The notes under the pieces are model-generated. The model had not been told where the DNA came from and searched no databases. It was given only the letters and a program-made list of their open reading frames with translations. DNA of 6,696 nucleotides from RYN-417 sp043743105. Lineage in GTDB: Bacteria > Patescibacteriota > Saccharimonadia > Saccharimonadales > JACDBH01. Position 1 is the first letter of the stretch, and every line of letters begins with the position of its first letter. A program made the position numbers and the translations under genes. Location of the stretch: positions 1 through 6,696 of the forward strand of contig JAYTXD010000030.1 of assembly GCA_043743105.1 (NCBI GenBank), written 5' to 3'. Below are positions 5,441 through 6,696 of the stretch, one piece after another.

Positions 5441-6238
5441 ATGCGTAAACTTTTAATAGTCGGAAACTGGAAAATGCACCTGAACACTATGCAGGCAAGT
5501 ATATTGCTGCACCGCCTGCAAGAGCGTATTCGCATATATCGTGACATTGAGGTTGTAATTGCGCCAAGCATGCTTGTGCTCCAGCCACTGTCTATCCAGA
5601 TTGACCGTCGTAAATTTCGTCTGGCAGCCCAAAATGCCTTTTACAAGGATGAGGGCGCATACACGGGTGAAGTGAGCTTTGCGATGCTGCACGACTTAGT
5701 GCACTATGCAATTATTGGCCATTCGGAACGCAGGCATGTGTTTGGTGAGACCTTACCTGAAGTAGCCCAAAAGATGGAAGCGGCCGTTAGGAACGGTATT
5801 ATGCCGATTTTGTGTGTAGGCGAAACACAAACTGAGCGTTTGGCAGGTCATACGCGGAGAGTTTTGCACGACCAAGTCACCACTGCTCTTAAGGGTCTCA
5901 CGTCTGAAGATATCGAGACACTTGTTGTTGCCTATGAGCCTGTATGGGCCTTGAGCGATGGTGACCCAGCACATCATATTCACGCAAGCCCTGACGATGT
6001 TGCCAAGGCGGAGCAAGTAATTAGGCATAATATAGCCGAACTATACGGCAAAAAAGCCGCCGAAAAAGTCCGTGTTTTATATGGAGGTAGCGTAACGCCA
6101 GATGTTGCAAGAGGCTACTTGGATGTGCCTGGTATTGATGGGTTGTTAGCTGGTGGCGCGAGCGTTAATTATGCGCAGTTTAGTGGGATTGTAGACGTCG
6201 CTTACAAGATGCGCCGCGAGCTTGGAGCCGAGGATTAA
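5441..6238 (+). CDS. tpiA: Triosephosphate isomerase
   Basis: Triosephosphate isomerase interconverts dihydroxyacetone phosphate and glyceraldehyde 3-phosphate as a cytoplasmic dimer with a beta/alpha barrel. In 265 residues (family about 250) the catalytic set is complete: Asn9 and Lys11 (GNWKMH, 8-13), His94 (IIGHSERR, 91-98), Glu166 (AYEPVWA, 164-170) and the phosphate-binding YGGS (214-217) and GGAS (238-241). Loop 6 departs from the family norm: after PVWA the usual IGTGK-TA is LSDGDPA followed by about seven extra residues rich in His and Ala (HHIHAS). The loop closes over the substrate phosphate, so this may alter the hinge, although no catalytic residue is lost. ATG at 5441 gives the standard start; the upstream region is only the lysine codons of pgk (AAGAAGAAA), so translational coupling to pgk is likely. 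Confidence 0.98.
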   Translation: MRKLLIVGNWKMHLNTMQASILLHRLQERIRIYRDIEVVIAPSMLVLQPLSIQIDRRKFRLAAQNAFYKDEGAYTGEVSFAMLHDLVHYAIIGHSERRHVFGETLPEVAQKMEAAVRNGIMPILCVGETQTERLAGHTRRVLHDQVTTALKGLTSEDIETLVVAYEPVWALSDGDPAHHIHASPDDVAKAEQVIRHNIAELYGKKAAEKVRVLYGGSVTPDVARGYLDVPGIDGLLAGGASVNYAQFSGIVDVAYKMRRELGAED

Positions 6239-6239
6239 T

Positions 6240-6696
6240 ATGGCTGGCCGTCCTAAATCTTTAGATGATTCAAAAGTGTTTGATGTTGCTAAACCAGAAA
6301 AATCCAAGCCAATGGGTACCTCACGTCCGGTAATTGTGAGTCAAGCAAGTTCTATTAAGGACCCAACAGTTATAGATGTCGATGGCACTGATGAGCCTAC
6401 CCAAAAACTTGCCCCGCCTTCGGTTGTGCGCAAAATTATTAGTCCGCTTGAAGACGCAGAGACTGAGGCACCGACAGAACCATCCCAGGAGCAACCTGCA
6501 ACAGCACCTCTAGTTACTGCAAGGCCAAAATTTTCTACATTAGAGTCCGAAACCGTTACGGAAAATGCATCAGTAGCAGCAGTAGACATTGATATACAAA
6601 ACGAGACACCTACTGAAGAAGCATCTAAAACAACCTCTACTGCTGCCCCAGCAGGATCCAGAAGAATTATTAAACCAATTACCGATACAACGGAAG
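6240..6696 (+). CDS. Unrecognised low-complexity protein, N-terminal part
   Basis: An open frame of 152 codons begins one base after the tpiA stop and continues past the window edge. The ATG (6240) has a good ribosome-binding site, GAGGA at 6230-6234, inside the tpiA 3' end, so it is co-translated with the glycolytic genes. The visible part is rich in Pro, Thr, Ala, Glu and Ser, has no Cys, Trp or Tyr and no signal peptide or membrane segment, and should be disordered. Short basic-hydrophobic motifs recur: SRPVIV (28-33), RKIISPL (64-70) and RRIIKPI (141-147), separated by acidic Pro/Thr-rich spacers. I cannot name a family. A membrane or folded domain may follow outside the window, with this stretch as a cytoplasmic tail or linker, but that is a guess. 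Confidence 0.85.
   Translation, partial: MAGRPKSLDDSKVFDVAKPEKSKPMGTSRPVIVSQASSIKDPTVIDVDGTDEPTQKLAPPSVVRKIISPLEDAETEAPTEPSQEQPATAPLVTARPKFSTLESETVTENASVAAVDIDIQNETPTEEASKTTSTAAPAGSRRIIKPITDTTE

Noticed and set aside
4520..6028. Minus-strand and frame-shifted open frames within pgk and tpiA
   Set aside because: They are shadows of conserved glycolytic genes and have no start signals of their own.
303..6238. Recoding of UGA as glycine, as in some CPR phyla
   Set aside because: The genes are full length and end with TAA or TAG, with no in-frame TGA, so nothing here requires recoding. It also cannot be fully excluded, because no CDS tests it.
6341..6589. 82-codon Ser/Val-rich open frame on the minus strand
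   Set aside because: It is antisense to the low-complexity ORF that starts at 6240, which has a good ribosome-binding site and operon position; repetitive codons explain the open reverse frame.

Overview
The window looks like a piece of a small-genome bacterial chromosome. The best guess is a Candidate Phyla Radiation (Patescibacteria) member, possibly Saccharibacteria. This rests on compact gene packing, an A+T-leaning sequence, a pyk-pgk-tpiA order followed at once by a low-complexity surface-like or scaffold-like ORF, and one promoter that leaves almost no leader. It is an inference from style and gene order, since no rRNA or other marker gene is present. All genes read cleanly in the standard code.

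Left part (1-2464): two Fic-domain (AMPylase-type) genes point at each other. fic1 (303-1319, +) is a Fic protein with an N-terminal self-inhibitory motif and a C-terminal winged helix. fic2 (1550-2464, -) has an N-terminal XRE-like helix-turn-helix and then a Fic domain with its own inhibitory motif. fic1 is flanked by two diverged direct copies (about 14-210 and 1335-1540) of an element of roughly 200 bp whose conserved blocks keep nearly the same spacing. Each copy holds a hairpin, and the stems differ by compensatory base changes. Copy 2 lies between the two fic stop codons and works well as a bidirectional terminator. Copy 1 carries a 76-codon open stretch, probably a gene remnant, ending inside the fic1 promoter. 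fic2 has a perfect 10-bp inverted repeat over its start and promoter, a good candidate operator for its own HTH domain.

Middle (2465-2639): a 175-bp divergent intergenic region with the fic2 operator, a 9-bp perfect stem-loop and weak promoter-like sequences for pyk.

Right part (2640-6696): a tight co-directional operon of lower-glycolysis genes. It holds pyruvate kinase (with the sequence signature of potassium-independent enzymes), phosphoglycerate kinase (TTG start preferred) and triosephosphate isomerase (unusual, longer loop 6). After a 1-nt gap comes an unrecognised Pro/Thr/Glu/Ala-rich, probably disordered protein that runs off the window edge. Together the three enzymes connect triose phosphates to pyruvate, with two substrate-level ATP-forming steps. 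GAPDH, phosphoglycerate mutase and enolase are not in the window.

I see no CRISPR array, transposase, tRNA, rRNA or clear new defence system. The least explained part is the duplicated hairpin element framing the Fic gene.
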